This document shows, in pieces, positions 52,838 to 64,000 of a DNA stretch of 64,000 bases. The notes beneath the pieces are model-generated. The model was given only the letters and a program-made list of their open reading frames with translations, searched no databases and was not told the origin of the DNA. The DNA lies in the NCBI GenBank assembly GCA_949775045.1, contig OX459104.1:656501-720500 (forward strand), read 5' to 3'. Origin of the DNA: Metridium senile. Its lineage: Eukaryota; Cnidaria; Anthozoa; Actiniaria; Metridiidae. Each line of letters begins with the position of its first letter. The first letter of the stretch is position 1. A program made the translations under genes and the position numbers.

Positions 52838-55694
52838 AAGAGGCTTACCGATCACTTATTATTAAAATTGGGACATTGATTCTACACTTTAAATTTCTGA
52901 TGTCAAAAGCATTTTTTCACGCTTTATTTGTCGGGAGTCGGTTGCTGTTTTTCGATGTTAATCTTGTGAATTGAGGTGAAGAGGTACTTAAAGTTTTAAG
53001 GACAGAGTTTTCATTTCAGACTTAGTGCTAAAAGATATACAACATTATGTTAAACTAATAGCAATGCTGTAGAGATTGTAGCGATTTCTAATCAATTTGT
53101 AACTGCTTTAAAAGTTTGTTAAGTATCTAGTGGAGTAATTGCAGGAACAGATACTGTCTTACTCCGAAACGATACCGCGAAAACGCCGGGCAAATGAGGA
53201 GCAGTTTGAAAAACTAATAAATAAACTACGAAATAATATCCAACGAATCTTTACAGATTTGACTTAAATCTAGGATTATCTGATGGACCTATGGATGGAC
53301 CTTACAGATACAAGAGAAAATATTAACAACTTAAATAACAAATATCAATTTGACAACACAAGAATTATGTGAATACAATAAAGTAAATCACGATTTTTTG
53401 CAGAAAAAAACTGGAAACATTGCACAGGTTAAATTGTATAAATTACCAGTTATTTTATATATAGAAATATAAAAGAAAATAAGGCAAATCTCAAAGAAAA
53501 AGCTTTGTGAAACTTGCAATCTAAATAAGATAGTTTTACCTTAGGCATGTTGATGTAGTCTCTTTCTTCTTTGCTTGCTTTGTACTTTCTTCTCTTTTCT
53601 TAACTTTGTATCTGAATTCAACTGCAGCTCCTCTGTTATTTTATAGTTTCTTCGGGACCTGCAAACGCGATGGTTTCAATTCTTTTGGATGTAAATCATT
53701 GGTTATTTTTAGTTATCCGGATGGATTCAGGATATTTCGTTAGCAACGTCCACTCCCCGTTTTCAAGTGCGGCTGCACTAATTATGAGCTGGCTCTAAAA
53801 TAATTATGAGTTAAGTACCTTAGCAGCGCGCGTTGCAGTTGACACTAAAAACTACCAATATGTAATTCTTCTTTTCACGCAGATTTACATGTTTTAAGCC
53901 CTTTTATTGAGCTGACAGGTCAAGTCAAGGGCCATTGTAGGAAAGTGTACACCTACAGGCAAAAAAAAAAAACACCCAACAGACTTGTTATAACGCGCTT
54001 AAACGTGACCTACCACCGTAGAAACCACCAGAAATTAAACAATGTTGTCAAGGATGGGCTTTTTTTAGCTAAATTAGTACACAAAGAGCTCGCAGTGCTG
54101 GTTGTGACGATGAATCTACGTTGGTGGCATGGTGGATCAACTAACTATCAAATTCTCTCTAACACACTTCATAAAAAGTGAGCATCAGTTTAATGGGTGC
54201 AAGTCAAGTGGACTGTATCGGTGTTACTGTTGAGAGAGGTTTTGCAAATATCTATTGTTCTTTGCCCGACTCTGATTAGCTTTGAACTATTTAAAAGTAA
54301 CATGGCACCTTTTATTTTACACGTTCGCTATATAATTGTACTTATCTAGTACACATGGTGTAAATAACAAACGACTTCCCAGGGCTATTCCCTTTAGGGT
54401 GGGGCGGGAACCGATATTCGTTTGTCCGCAAATAAGGGTGTTATAGAGTATTCGCACCCAAATCCAAAAAAACCGATGATAGAGGCATTGAAAACTGATA
54501 TTGTTATAAAACAGAAAATGGCATATTTGTATGTTAAAACAAATAAGCCCGCAAAAAAAAAGTTTGACTTTGTGAAGCTTCTACTCTTCGTTCGTATTTG
54601 TTTGCTTGCTTAAAAAACACACACAGAAAACTAGATTGTAATGTCTCTTCTAATAAAGCCCCATTTAAACGGGCCCAACATGTTGCGATACGGTTTGTAC
54701 GGTTTGTTTAACACGAGAACAAAAGAAATGTTGGATGATGTTTCGATCACCCAGCAGATTGTTCAAACGGGCCCAAACATGCTGGACCCGTTTTTTAAAA
54801 AGGGCCCTAATTGTTACCAGTAACAAAGTATTTAAGTACATTATAATTACAATAATAATTTAATATTTATAGAGCGCAAATATCTATGTACATATTCAAA
54901 TGCTCTTGTATGAGAGTGAGGCAGCCACTGAGGTGGTCACGGCCAGAGATTTGTCAGTTTACGTCCTCAGTGGTTCTTTTATACGTACACCTACATACAT
55001 ACAATAAGAGCAACAGCGAAGAAGAGACAATTTAGAAACGAAGTACAGTGTAATTGTCAGATTAGAGTGGTAGAATAAACCTGTGCGATAGTCATCTTCA
55101 ACGAATGTGTTTCATAAATATCCCGCGGAAGTAAAAATATATGCTATGTAAAGAACAGCGATTTATTTAGGATATTAAAATTAAAATTTAGACTTTCAAC
55201 ATATCTAGCTTGGTTTTAGGGTATTGAAAGAGGAAAATCCCATCACTTTTCGCACTTGTTTCGTTTTATATATTTGTCCGGCATCTCTTGGGGATAAAAA
55301 AAAAAAAGAAAAAGAAAAAACAACATTCGGTATCTGTAAGGCCCCCTTCCCCCAACTTCACTGGGAGCAGAAGAAAGTGCTTAGATTACGAGGGCACAAG
55401 AGTTTGAACTGTTTAAGTGTTGAAAATGGTCAGCAGTTTTGAATTCCATATTGTGATGACTTCTGCGGTCAGCGAATTTAATATTGCAAAATGGATGTTT
55501 TAATTGCATTAACCGAAAGTTTAATTTGCTGACAGAAACACTTGAATCGTCTCAAATGGAAGGCTGAAAAGAAGATCTGATCGATGTGTAAGGGGTTTGC
55601 AAGAGATCGTGCAATAATGCACAGGCTATAGTTTTTGCACAAGCATATAGGTATATAAGTAACATAGTAAGGCCTACTTCAAACGTCGCATCTC
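52838..55694. other. No gene recognised
   Basis: Mostly AT-rich. Two AACGGGCCCAA blocks (about 54669 and 54766) suggest a decayed inverted or direct repeat. AATATTTATAGAGCGCAAAT near 54862 resembles a LINE 3' tail. Confidence 0.45.
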
Positions 55695-55990
55695 ACATGT
55701 GGAAATTTGTCAGGGGGTGTCCCAATTGCCAACGGAGGGGTATTAAGGTTTTGGGGGTGTCCGGTACCTGAAGGAAGACCCCCTAGATCCGCCTCGAATC
55801 TAATGCAAATGCAGAAACGGATCCGGAAATTTGTCAGGGGGTGTCCCAATTGCCAACGGAGGGGTATTCAGGTGTTGGGGGGTGTCCGGTCCCTAAAGTC
55901 TTAATAAAAACAACTATAGGGGTAATTGCGGCGCTAGGGGATGTCCTGTGCCTGGAGGGAGACCCCCTAGATCCGCCTCTGTGTCGAATC
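55695..55990 (+). repeat. About 120-bp G-rich tandem repeat
   Basis: GGAAATTTGTCAGGGGGTGT, then CCAATTGCCAACGGAGGGGT is repeated at about 55700 and 55827. GACCCCCTAGATCCGCCTC with CGAATCTAATGCAAATG follows the first and the end. About 2.5 copies. Confidence 0.75.
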
Positions 55991-56067
55991 TAATGCAAAT
56001 GAATTTAAACAATAAGTTTTGCTTATTTGCATTTTGCTTATTTGCACGACGTTTAAACTATAGGACT

Positions 56068-56208
56068 TAGGGGCTGTATATATGAAGACGAGTTGTCCCT
56101 GCTAGCCGGGATAACTCTATTGTCTTGAATTCCCCGGGGAACACAAAACAATAGAGTTAACCCGGCTAGCAGGGACAACTCGCGTCAATATAAACAGCCC
56201 CTTAGAAT
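56068..56208. mobile_element. Foldback MITE, TTAGGGGCTGT ends
   Basis: GACGAGTTGTCCCTGCTAGC and its inverse pair over about 45 bp, with CTTAGGGGCTGTATAT/ATAAACAGCCCCTTAG outside. The arms are near-perfect, so it is probably young. Confidence 0.85.
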
Positions 56209-56235
56209 GCTTAGTCTACATTGCTTTTCCTGCTG

Positions 56236-56454
56236 ATGCTTGCTTTACTATTGATGAAGAAGGCGACGGAGGGACTGCTGCGCAGGCTAGAAGGCCTAAT
56301 TGATCAATCTGTTCACGCATTTGAAGGTGGCAAAGGTCCAAAGAGCTTCACGGTGGGAGAGATTCATGAAAATTACCTCGATGACAGTAGTCTATATGAA
56401 CAAGATCAAGTGTTCGAGAACATAAATATGATATGCATTGACCTCGTCGGTTAA
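56236..56454 (+). CDS. Hypothetical small protein or terminal exon
   Basis: From the ATG at 56236 the frame gives 72 residues: a short hydrophobic start (MLALLLMKK), then a region that looks like real coding (EGLLRRLEGLIDQSVHAFEG, then SFTVGEIHENYLDDSSLYEQ and ending CIDLVG). It could equally be a last exon with the acceptor near 56250 or further upstream. The mixed, non-repetitive composition sets it apart from the repeat frames around it. A young MITE ends only 28 bp upstream. I do not recognise the family. Confidence 0.35.
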   Translation: MLALLLMKKATEGLLRRLEGLIDQSVHAFEGGKGPKSFTVGEIHENYLDDSSLYEQDQVFENINMICIDLVG

Positions 56455-56679
56455 TACTTTCTGTTGTTATCATGGGAAAACCCATCTAACAGAGAAGAAA
56501 CGTGTCGAGATTCGAGTGTTAGAAAATATGCATGCACAATGAACTAGACTTGAAAATAAACTAACATTATTCATTCGATCATTATATGATGATGGTCGCT
56601 GTGTAAGATGGCCGAAACGTCACTACTTTAATTTTTCCAAGTAATAAAATTGTGTTATCTCAGATGATCTTCACTCAAC

Positions 56680-56800
<121 letters not shown>

Positions 56801-57253
56801 TATCATTGTTATTATTGTCATCATGATATCACCATCATTATAGTTAAAAAATAATAATAAAATAAATCACTTTTCATCGTTTCAATGTATTAGAGCCAGT
56901 GGCTAATTGGGGAGACTCACACTCACTACCTCTACGTTAAATATTTTAGCACACAACTCTGCTTACATGTTTTCTGATAATTATCATTGTCCAGATCATC
57001 ATCAGCATTATCATTATTATAATCAGTATTATTATTATAGTCTATATCCAGATTATCATCACCATCATTATTATTATTGATTACTCTTATTGAAGCTATT
57101 TGATCTCGTTGTTTTTTAAAACTTTGCAGGATATGTTCCTATAAGCTAAGATTTTTTGGGGCATTCTTTGTTCCTCAGTCATTACTGTGTCATTCTGCTC
57201 AAATAATTACTCATCATTTTAGGCTCTTAAACATAATTAATTATCATTATGAT

Positions 57254-57396
57254 AGAGTACAAACACTAAAAGTGTGCAATACTTTGTACTATTTACCACT
57301 AAATAGTGTTGATTAAACAATAGAGAACAAAAGAATTGACATAATTTAGCAGTATTTAGTGGTATTTATGTTGCACACTTTAAGTGTTTGTACTCT
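57254..57396. mobile_element. TA-flanked MITE, GAGTACAAACAC ends
   Basis: AGAGTACAAACACTAAAAGT and AAGTGTTTGTACTCT are inverted and TA lies at the ends. Intact relative of 5840-6107. Confidence 0.85.
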
Positions 57397-57409
57397 AACC
57401 ATCATTATT

Positions 57410-57795
57410 ATTATCATTATTGTTATCGTCATTATTTTAATCACAAATAATCTATAAGCAAAACATAACAAAATCATGTTGGATTAACAGAATTATCATT
57501 ATTATAATCATCATTATTATTATCATTATTGTTATTGTAATTATTTTAATCACAAATAATCTATAAGCAAAACACAACAAAATTATGTTGAATTAACAGA
57601 AATATCATTATTATAATCATCATTACCATTATCATTATTGTTATTGTAATTATTTTAATCACAAATAATCTATAAGCAAAACACAACAAAATTATGTTGA
57701 ATTAACAGAAATATCATTATTATAATCATCATTATTATTATCATTATTGTTATTGTAATTATTTTAATCAAATAATCTATTAGCAAAACACAACA
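57410..57795 (+). repeat. About 110-bp tandem repeat
   Basis: CAAATAATCTATAAGCAAAA recurs four times (about 57446, 57556, 57665 and, altered, 57770), separated by ATTATTATC-rich sequence. Starts directly after the MITE. Confidence 0.85.
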
Positions 57796-57973
57796 AAATT
57801 ATGATCATGCGGTATGTTTAAGAATTTTCTTTGTCAGAATCACTTTTATCGTGTGTATATTTTCTATATGCTAAATAATATTTATACAATTTATTAACGT
57901 ATAAATATATATATATACATTTTCATCGGCGCATGAACAAAATACAATTGAATAAGATAAAACTAATATATAG

Positions 57974-58116
57974 AGAGTGCAAACAATATAACCGTGAAAC
58001 AAGTAGTACTAATAAGTACTAAATAGTGCTAATTAAACAATAGAAAACAATAGAATTAGCATAAAATCTCACTATTTAGTACTAATTATGTTGCACGCTT
58101 TTAATGTTTGTACTCT
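57974..58116. mobile_element. MITE of the GAGTAC family, second intact copy
   Basis: GAGAGTGCAAACAATATAAC on the left, TTAATGTTTGTACTCT on the right. The body matches the interrupted copy at 5840-6107 (inverted). Confidence 0.85.
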
Positions 58117-58599
58117 AATGGTTAAAAATAGATAAAAGGCATAATATATAACAAACTATAATGGGTTTAAAGGCATCGAATTAAAAAGAAAGCAATAGGT
58201 AAACATTGAGTATTAGAATATGTACACTTATATAAAAATAATGATATAAATTATATTGAATAAAACGCTTCCTTAAAACAGGGTCTGAATGGGGTAAACT
58301 GTAAACTGAGAAACGTCGAAATAACTGAGAATTCCGTGTCTTTTTAGGATAACTGTTAGCTGATATTTCTTTGTTTTTAATTAATAAATTTAAAAATAAA
58401 TATTTCTTTGTTTTTAATTTAACTGATGACTGAGAAAATTGCTAACATTTAGCTGTTAACTGATGTTGGGATCCCCCTCCCCCCTTAAGGTAACCTTGAC
58501 ATTTTATCATTAAATACTAATTAGTCAAATATTTTAAAATGTATCAAATATGTTGCTATAATTATAATCATGTTTATATACCGCAGTATTTATCCCACG

Positions 58600-58770
58600 T
58601 TTATTAAAACCGGAAGTATTTTAAGTTCCTATAGCGTTTTCGCTTCCGGTCCGGCGAGAAAAGCCTAGATGCACCGCACCTCCACACTGCCCTCTCAGCT
58701 TCCGGTGGATTTGTTTACAATGGTTACCATGGCCACGAGATTTTTTAGAGTGTAAATCGCGAATAGGTTT
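58600..58770 (+). promoter_or_regulatory. Promoter-like region with three ETS sites
   Basis: ACCGGAAGT at 58609-58617, CTTCCGGT at 58643-58650 and 58699-58706, in a locally GC-richer stretch. Just downstream, ATGGTTACCATGGCCACGAG (58719) has a good start context and reaches a possible donor (GTAAAT, about 58753) after about ten codons. This may be the first exon of an unplaced plus-strand gene. Confidence 0.35.
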
Positions 58771-58794
58771 AGCGTTGTTCGATTAACACAAATA

Positions 58795-59400
58795 TTGAAT
58801 ATAGAGGTGATTATATTAGCGATAATAATTATTATGATGATATAGATGACGATATAAACGATGATGATAACGAAAGTGATGATGCTGATGATGATACTGT
58901 TAATAATAATCTATGAAATCAGCAGTGATTAGATTATTTATATAAAGCACACACACTCCAGTTATATAATGTGTAAGTTACCATTTTTATTCCGACCAAA
59001 GATTAACGTCCTAAACGTCAGTAAGTAACACTCCTTTTATACGGTGTATGAGTTACCATTTTTACTCCGACGAAGATTAACGTCCTAAACGTCAGTAAGT
59101 AACACTCTCTTTTATGTGATGTATAAGTTACCATTTTTACTCCGACGAAGGAACTGATTTCATAATCACCACCATCGTCATCATCACAATTATTATAACT
59201 TCATCATCACCATCATGATTACAATCATCATCATCATCATCATAACCACTACCTTTGTCATCATCATTAATTTCATAATCACCACCATCTTCATCATCAC
59301 CACAATCATTATAACTTCATCACCACCATCATGATTACAATTATCATCATCATCATCATAACCACCACCATCGTCACCACCATCATCGTCTTTATTTTAG
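58795..59400 (+). repeat. GAT/ATC repeats and about 80-bp tandem unit
   Basis: 58800-58910 is GAT-rich. At 58975-59150 AAGTTACCATTTTTACTCCG and TTAACGTCCTAAACGTCAGT recur two to three times. At 59165-59395 ATC repeats include a duplicated block (TTTCATAATCACCACCATC). The middle part may derive from a hairpin-bearing repeat like the tandem-unit family. Confidence 0.75.
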
Positions 59401-59554
59401 CTATGACCTTACGACATGGAATGCTACGTCACAAGACATATATGTGATATCAAAATAACACGATGATCTTTCTACGTTGAATATATTATCTATTACCGGC
59501 ACCACTTCCTATCAAATGTCTGGTGGTGTTTTCTAGCGAACGGTTCCGTGGGAA

Positions 59555-59862
59555 AATACAGCCAAAGCTTTAACCGCTGACCGATGCAGGAACAAAATAC
59601 CAGGGATACACCTACTTAAAAAAAAGTTGATGTTGCGAACGGCGATTGCACGACCGAAAGGGACTGTGGGTAATACTAATTTCTTTTTATTCCATTCTAA
59701 ATTACCCAAACACCGTTCAGCGATGACCTTAGATGGGTGTCTTGAAGGTTTTGCTGAACGCTGGAGGCATTGTTTGGGTAATTTAGAAAGGAATAACAAG
59801 AAATTCGTATTACCCACAGTTCTTTTCGGTCGTGCAATCGCCAATCAAAATGTATTACATTG
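59555..59862. mobile_element. Diverged relative of the CACCTAATT MITE
   Basis: TACACCTACTTAAAAAAAAG, then CGAACGGCGATTGCACGACC on the left. The right side has AATTCGTATTACCCACAGTT and GGTCGTGCAATCGCCAATC. The outer flank (AACAAAATACCAGGGATACA) is shared with the repeat at 60772. A right-end fragment lies at about 60722-60766. Confidence 0.65.
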
Positions 59863-59934
59863 TAATATGCGCCAAACTGTTTATTGTTTTGTAAATAATA
59901 ATGTATATTCTTCTTGTATTCAATAAAAGACTTA

Positions 59935-60070
<136 letters not shown>

Positions 60071-60296
60071 TTATTTAAACTTCAGACTATGTTTTTACAT
60101 TCTGTAAACAAATATTGCGGGCATAGATTGCCTAAGCAAATATCTGTGTGTCTAAACTTATAAAGATGTACATGATCATATCTAATAACAATCTCACAGT
60201 TTTGAGAGATAACCCATTTCTGGCACTTTCTTACAATAGTTAGTCCTTCTGTTAGTCCTACGCTAGAGAGTTTGTTTATTAAGTTTTCGTGATATC

Positions 60297-60701
<405 letters not shown>

Positions 60702-60771
60702 TTAATCACCAATATCACCAATATCGCCGTTCGCCCCTTCAACCTCTTCTTAATTAGGTGTATACTATGAC

Positions 60772-61110
60772 ATGGCACATTCCTTACGCTAAAAATCGAC
60801 GGCTTTAACTAAAGGAAAACCAAAAGAAACCTTGCAGGAAAATACACCTCTAACTTTAAAAGCTGACCATGCAGGAACAAAATACCAGGGATACACTACT
60901 ATGACTTGGCACATTCCTAATGAAGTAACGCTAAAAATCGACGGCTTTAACTAAAGGGAAACCAAAAGAAACCTTGGAGGAAAATACACCTCTAGCTTTA
61001 ACCGCTGACAAAAATACCAGGGATGCACTATGACTTGGCACATTCCTAACGTTAAAGTTCGACAGCTTTACTAAAGGAAAACCAAGAGAACATTCAAGGA
61101 AATTATTAAA
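60772..61110 (+). repeat. About 120-bp tandem repeat
   Basis: TTGGCACATTCCTAA and AAAATCGACGGCTTTAACTA recur at about 60775, 60905 and 61030, with AAAATACACCTCTA and AATACCAGGGAT in each. Three copies. Confidence 0.8.
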
Positions 61111-61244
61111 ATAGCTATGTTCCAGGTTCGCGTCTCGACTAGAACACATGCTCATTACCATGCAACAAGGGTTATCTCCGGGTTATCCGGTTTTCCTCCC
61201 TCCGTAAAAAAAATCAACATGTGAGCAGAGTTGCGTGCTAAAAT

Positions 61245-61400
61245 ACAGTCATTTGAAAAGAACGTTGTCGCTGACCAGCTTCGCGACTACGCGACTAGAC
61301 CTAAAAGGAGTATGGGGGTATAGAAATCACTGAAGGGGTTAGCTGCACATTTGATGAACGTCTTGAGCTCTCAGTGCCTTATTTTCATTTTGATTAGCCA
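61245..61400 (+). mobile_element. Half copy of the CAGTCATTTGAAAA MITE
   Basis: Matches 881 onward through CTACGCGACTAGACCTAAAA and CTTGAGCTCTCAGTGC. No right end found. Confidence 0.75.
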
Positions 61401-61587
61401 TGCCTCGAGCATATACAGCGAAAATTTACGCTGGCGATTGATTTGGATGACACAAATCCTCTGCATGAAAACTGAAGAAGTAGCTATTTACTTGTCGATA
61501 TTTCCTCGATCGCTCTAAACCACTCCCCGCCCCCTCCCCATGGGTCATAACCGTTTTCATTCATTCATTTTTAGCCGTTTTAACACT

Positions 61588-61740
61588 AGTCTCCCTCGCA
61601 GCCGTTTTTAGTGTCCGGCTGCGAGGGAGACTATTTTCACACCAAACGACGGACAAATCTTATGACGGACAAGTAGACTGGTGTGAATGCGGGATTTGCG
61701 ACGATTTGAAAGTCGCGGTCTTTGTTTGTTGAATTCACAT
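61588..61740. repeat. Hairpin repeat, AGTCTCCCTCGCAGCCG
   Basis: AGTCTCCCTCGCAGCCG is inverted after about 11 bp (CGGCTGCGAGGGAGACT). A second inverted pair follows (TTCACACCA / TGGTGTGAA). I recall similar sequence as common in coral genomes, which is memory and not a search. Confidence 0.6.
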
Positions 61741-62224
61741 GACGGACAAATTTAGGGACATTTGCTCGCCCTGTAGTTTGAAAAGGGGTCATTATCATCA
61801 TTAGGACAGGTGTCTCTGGTAGTCACGTGTATCACGTGTAAACGAGGGCCAACAACGTGGACGAAATTGATAAAAGATATTACTGAACAGCTACAAAAGA
61901 CCATGTTTAACCGAGCTGAATTCAACACAACATATCCACGTCCAGCCAAATTTGTAATGTCGAATTAGTGCTGAACTACTCGATCGATCGATCGTATAAT
62001 CTAATATTCATATACCAGTGCCATACAGGTGCAAGCCACCAGGCTACAGGCTGTACGCCCACGGGTACATTGTGCCGAACAACGACGTCAATTGATGATA
62101 ATAATGAGCTCAGCTCAACTGTTCACGAATGCTGTTTTCCCACGCTATTTTTGTACATATTTTCTATTTAAGCAAACAACAAATCAAAACAACACAACAC
62201 AACACAACCACGCAAGCAGCCAAC

Positions 62225-62458
62225 CGTCCAATCAATCAATCAATCAATAGATCGATGGATCGATCAATCATTTAATCAACCAATTACTGAATCAATCAAT
62301 CGATCGATCAATGAATGAATGAATCAATCAATGAATCACTGAATCACTGAATGAATGAATCAATCACTCACTGAATCAATCAATTGATCAATCAATCAAT
62401 CAATCGATCAATCAATCAATCACTGAATCAACCAATCACTAAATCAATCGATCGATCG

Positions 62459-62498
<40 letters not shown>

Positions 62499-62506
62499 AT
62501 CGATCG

Positions 62507-62546
<40 letters not shown>

Positions 62547-62590
62547 ATCGATCGATCGATCAATCAATCAATCAATCAATAGATCCATCA
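62225..62590 (+). repeat. ATCA/ATCG tetranucleotide repeat
   Basis: Runs of CAAT with blocks of CGAT (ATCGATCGATCG), the latter being self-complementary. Confidence 0.92.
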
Positions 62591-63009
62591 CCTGTATTTG
62601 GTCAGCTATTCCAAAGACCAAGCTAGAGTACCCTCGTGCTTAGGTAATTATTCTACATCTTACACGTGCAACAACTAATGAATCACACGATATTCAGTTT
62701 TGATAATCTTTCCCCAGAAACTGGATAGACAATTTAACAATAAGAGTCATCGGAACTGAGCAAATCGTTTTAATTGTTCTTAGTTATTTGAAAAGGAGTT
62801 TTTTTTGGAAACCACTAGGTGTGAATGAACTGTGTCAAGATAATTATAGTATAACATTCACACATTTTTAAACAAATCTATTTTAGTAAGTCTAAAAATG
62901 CCCAGTCGTATTACGAACTTCCTTCCTCAAGTTTGCATGAAAAAAATCATGTGAACAATATCGCATAGTTTTCACATTATATCAGACAGACAAATCATCT
63001 GTAAATTTG

Positions 63010-64000
63010 TTCGATGTTTCTCCCATCTCCCTGTCTATTTTAAGCTGTTTCTCTTTCTCCCTATTTTCCCTTCTCCCTATATTCTCCCAATGTTTCTCTC
63101 ATCTCCCTGTCTATTTTAAGCTGTTTCTCTCTCTTCCCTATTTTCCCTTCTCCCTATATTTTCCCGTTGTTTCTCCCATCTCCCTGTCTATTTTAAGCTG
63201 TTTCTCTCTCTTCCCTATTTTCCCTTCTCCCTATATTTTCCCGTTGTTTCTCCCATCTCCCTGTCTATTTTAAGCTGTTTCTCTCTCCTCTCTATTTTCC
63301 CGTTGTTTCTCCCATCTCCGTGTCTATTTTAAGCTGTTTCTCTCTCCTCTCTATTTTCTCTTCGCCCTATATTTTCTCGTTGTTTCTCCCATCGCCCTGT
63401 CTATTTTAAGTTGTTTCTTTGTCCTCCCTATCTTCCCTTCTCCCTATATTTTCCCGTTGTTTCTCCCATCTCCCTGTCTATTTTAAGCTGTTTCTTTGTC
63501 CTCCCTATTTTCTCGTTGTTTCTCCCATCGCCCTGTCTATTTTAAGTTGTTTCTTTGTCCTCCCTATCTTCCCTTCTCCCTATATTTTCCCGTTGTTTCT
63601 CCCATCTCCCTGTCTATTTTAAGCTGTTTCTTTGTCCTCCCTATTTTCTCGTTGTTTCTCCCATCTCCCTGTCTATTTTAAGCTGTATCACTCTCCCCTC
63701 TATTTTCTCGCGTTGTTTCTCCCATCTCCCTGTCTATCTTAAGCTGTATCACTCTCCCCTCTATTTTCTCGCGTTGTTTCTCCCATCTCCCTGTCTATCT
63801 TAAGCTGTATCACTCTCCCCTCTATTTTCTCGCGTTGTTTCTCCCATCTCCCTGTCTATCTTAAGCTGTATCACTCTCCCCTCTATTTTCTCGCGTTGTT
63901 TCTCCCATCTCCCTGTCTATTTTAAGCTGTTTCTTTGTCCTCTCTATTTTCCCGTTGTTTCTCCCATCTCCCTGTCTATTTTAAGCTGTTTCTCTCTCCT
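63010..64000 (+). repeat. 60/76-bp minisatellite running out of the window
   Basis: Every unit contains TTTCTCCCATCTCCCTGTCT and ATTTTAAGCTGT. Early units have an extra TTCCCTTCTCCCTATATT segment (about 76 bp). Later ones are about 60 bp, and at 63670-63900 there is a uniform sub-array with AAGCTGTATCACTCTCCCC. Pyrimidine-rich on the plus strand. Confidence 0.95.

Noticed and set aside
53545..53660. Possible minus-strand first exon (ATGCCTAAG then GTAAAA) preceded by an acceptor-like TTTGCAG
   Set aside because: Only three codons would be coding, the upstream part has stops in two frames, and no second exon could be found.
62384..62626. Frame rich in Asn, Gln, Ser and Ile
   Set aside because: Translation of the ATCA/ATCG tetranucleotide repeat.

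Overview
This window is eukaryotic: the genes are split by GT-AG introns, the sequence is AT-rich, and microsatellites and inverted-repeat transposons are everywhere. The gene set (a ciliary CFAP20-domain protein, an NDR kinase, a TSSK-type kinase, a TMEM86 lysoplasmalogenase and a GATD1-type protein) is that of an animal. Several repeats resemble ones I remember from anthozoan cnidarians, for example the hairpin near 61588. An anthozoan is therefore my best guess, but a weak one; 'marine invertebrate' is safer.

Left part (1-43200) holds the genes. They form three head-to-head pairs: a small acidic membrane protein (minus, first exon only) with TMEM86 (plus); CFAP20DC (minus, 6 exons, 803 aa) with GATD1 (plus, 8 exons, 222 aa); and STK38/NDR (minus, 13 exons, 467 aa) with a TSSK-like kinase (plus, 3 exons, 287 aa). 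All exon junctions were read by hand and keep frame. Three of these genes have a YY1-like AANATGGC motif lying on the start codon. The TSSK promoter has a perfect CRE. Near 43 kb there is the last exon of a secreted, furin-cleaved cysteine-containing protein that I could not identify.

Right part (43200-64000) is gene-poor. It holds tandem repeats, MITE copies, a LINE 3' end, one small hypothetical ORF and a promoter-like patch with three ETS sites.

The repeats are the most interesting content: a decayed Kolobok-type transposon (TTAA duplication, about 170-bp inverted ends, fossil THAP domain); several MITE families flanked by TA; a 599-bp element with a 4-bp duplication inserted in a microsatellite; an inverted-repeat element that carries a tRNA-Thr-like module and is itself interrupted by another MITE; and a family of at least 11 copies with a variable number of about 90-bp units next to a hairpin whose core resembles a hammerhead ribozyme. 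STK38 intron 12 is almost wholly a 45-bp minisatellite with higher-order blocks. No multi-gene functional system is visible: the genes are ordinary housekeeping, ciliary and germline-type animal genes that share promoters but no obvious pathway, apart from a possible ciliary or sperm theme for CFAP20DC and TSSK.
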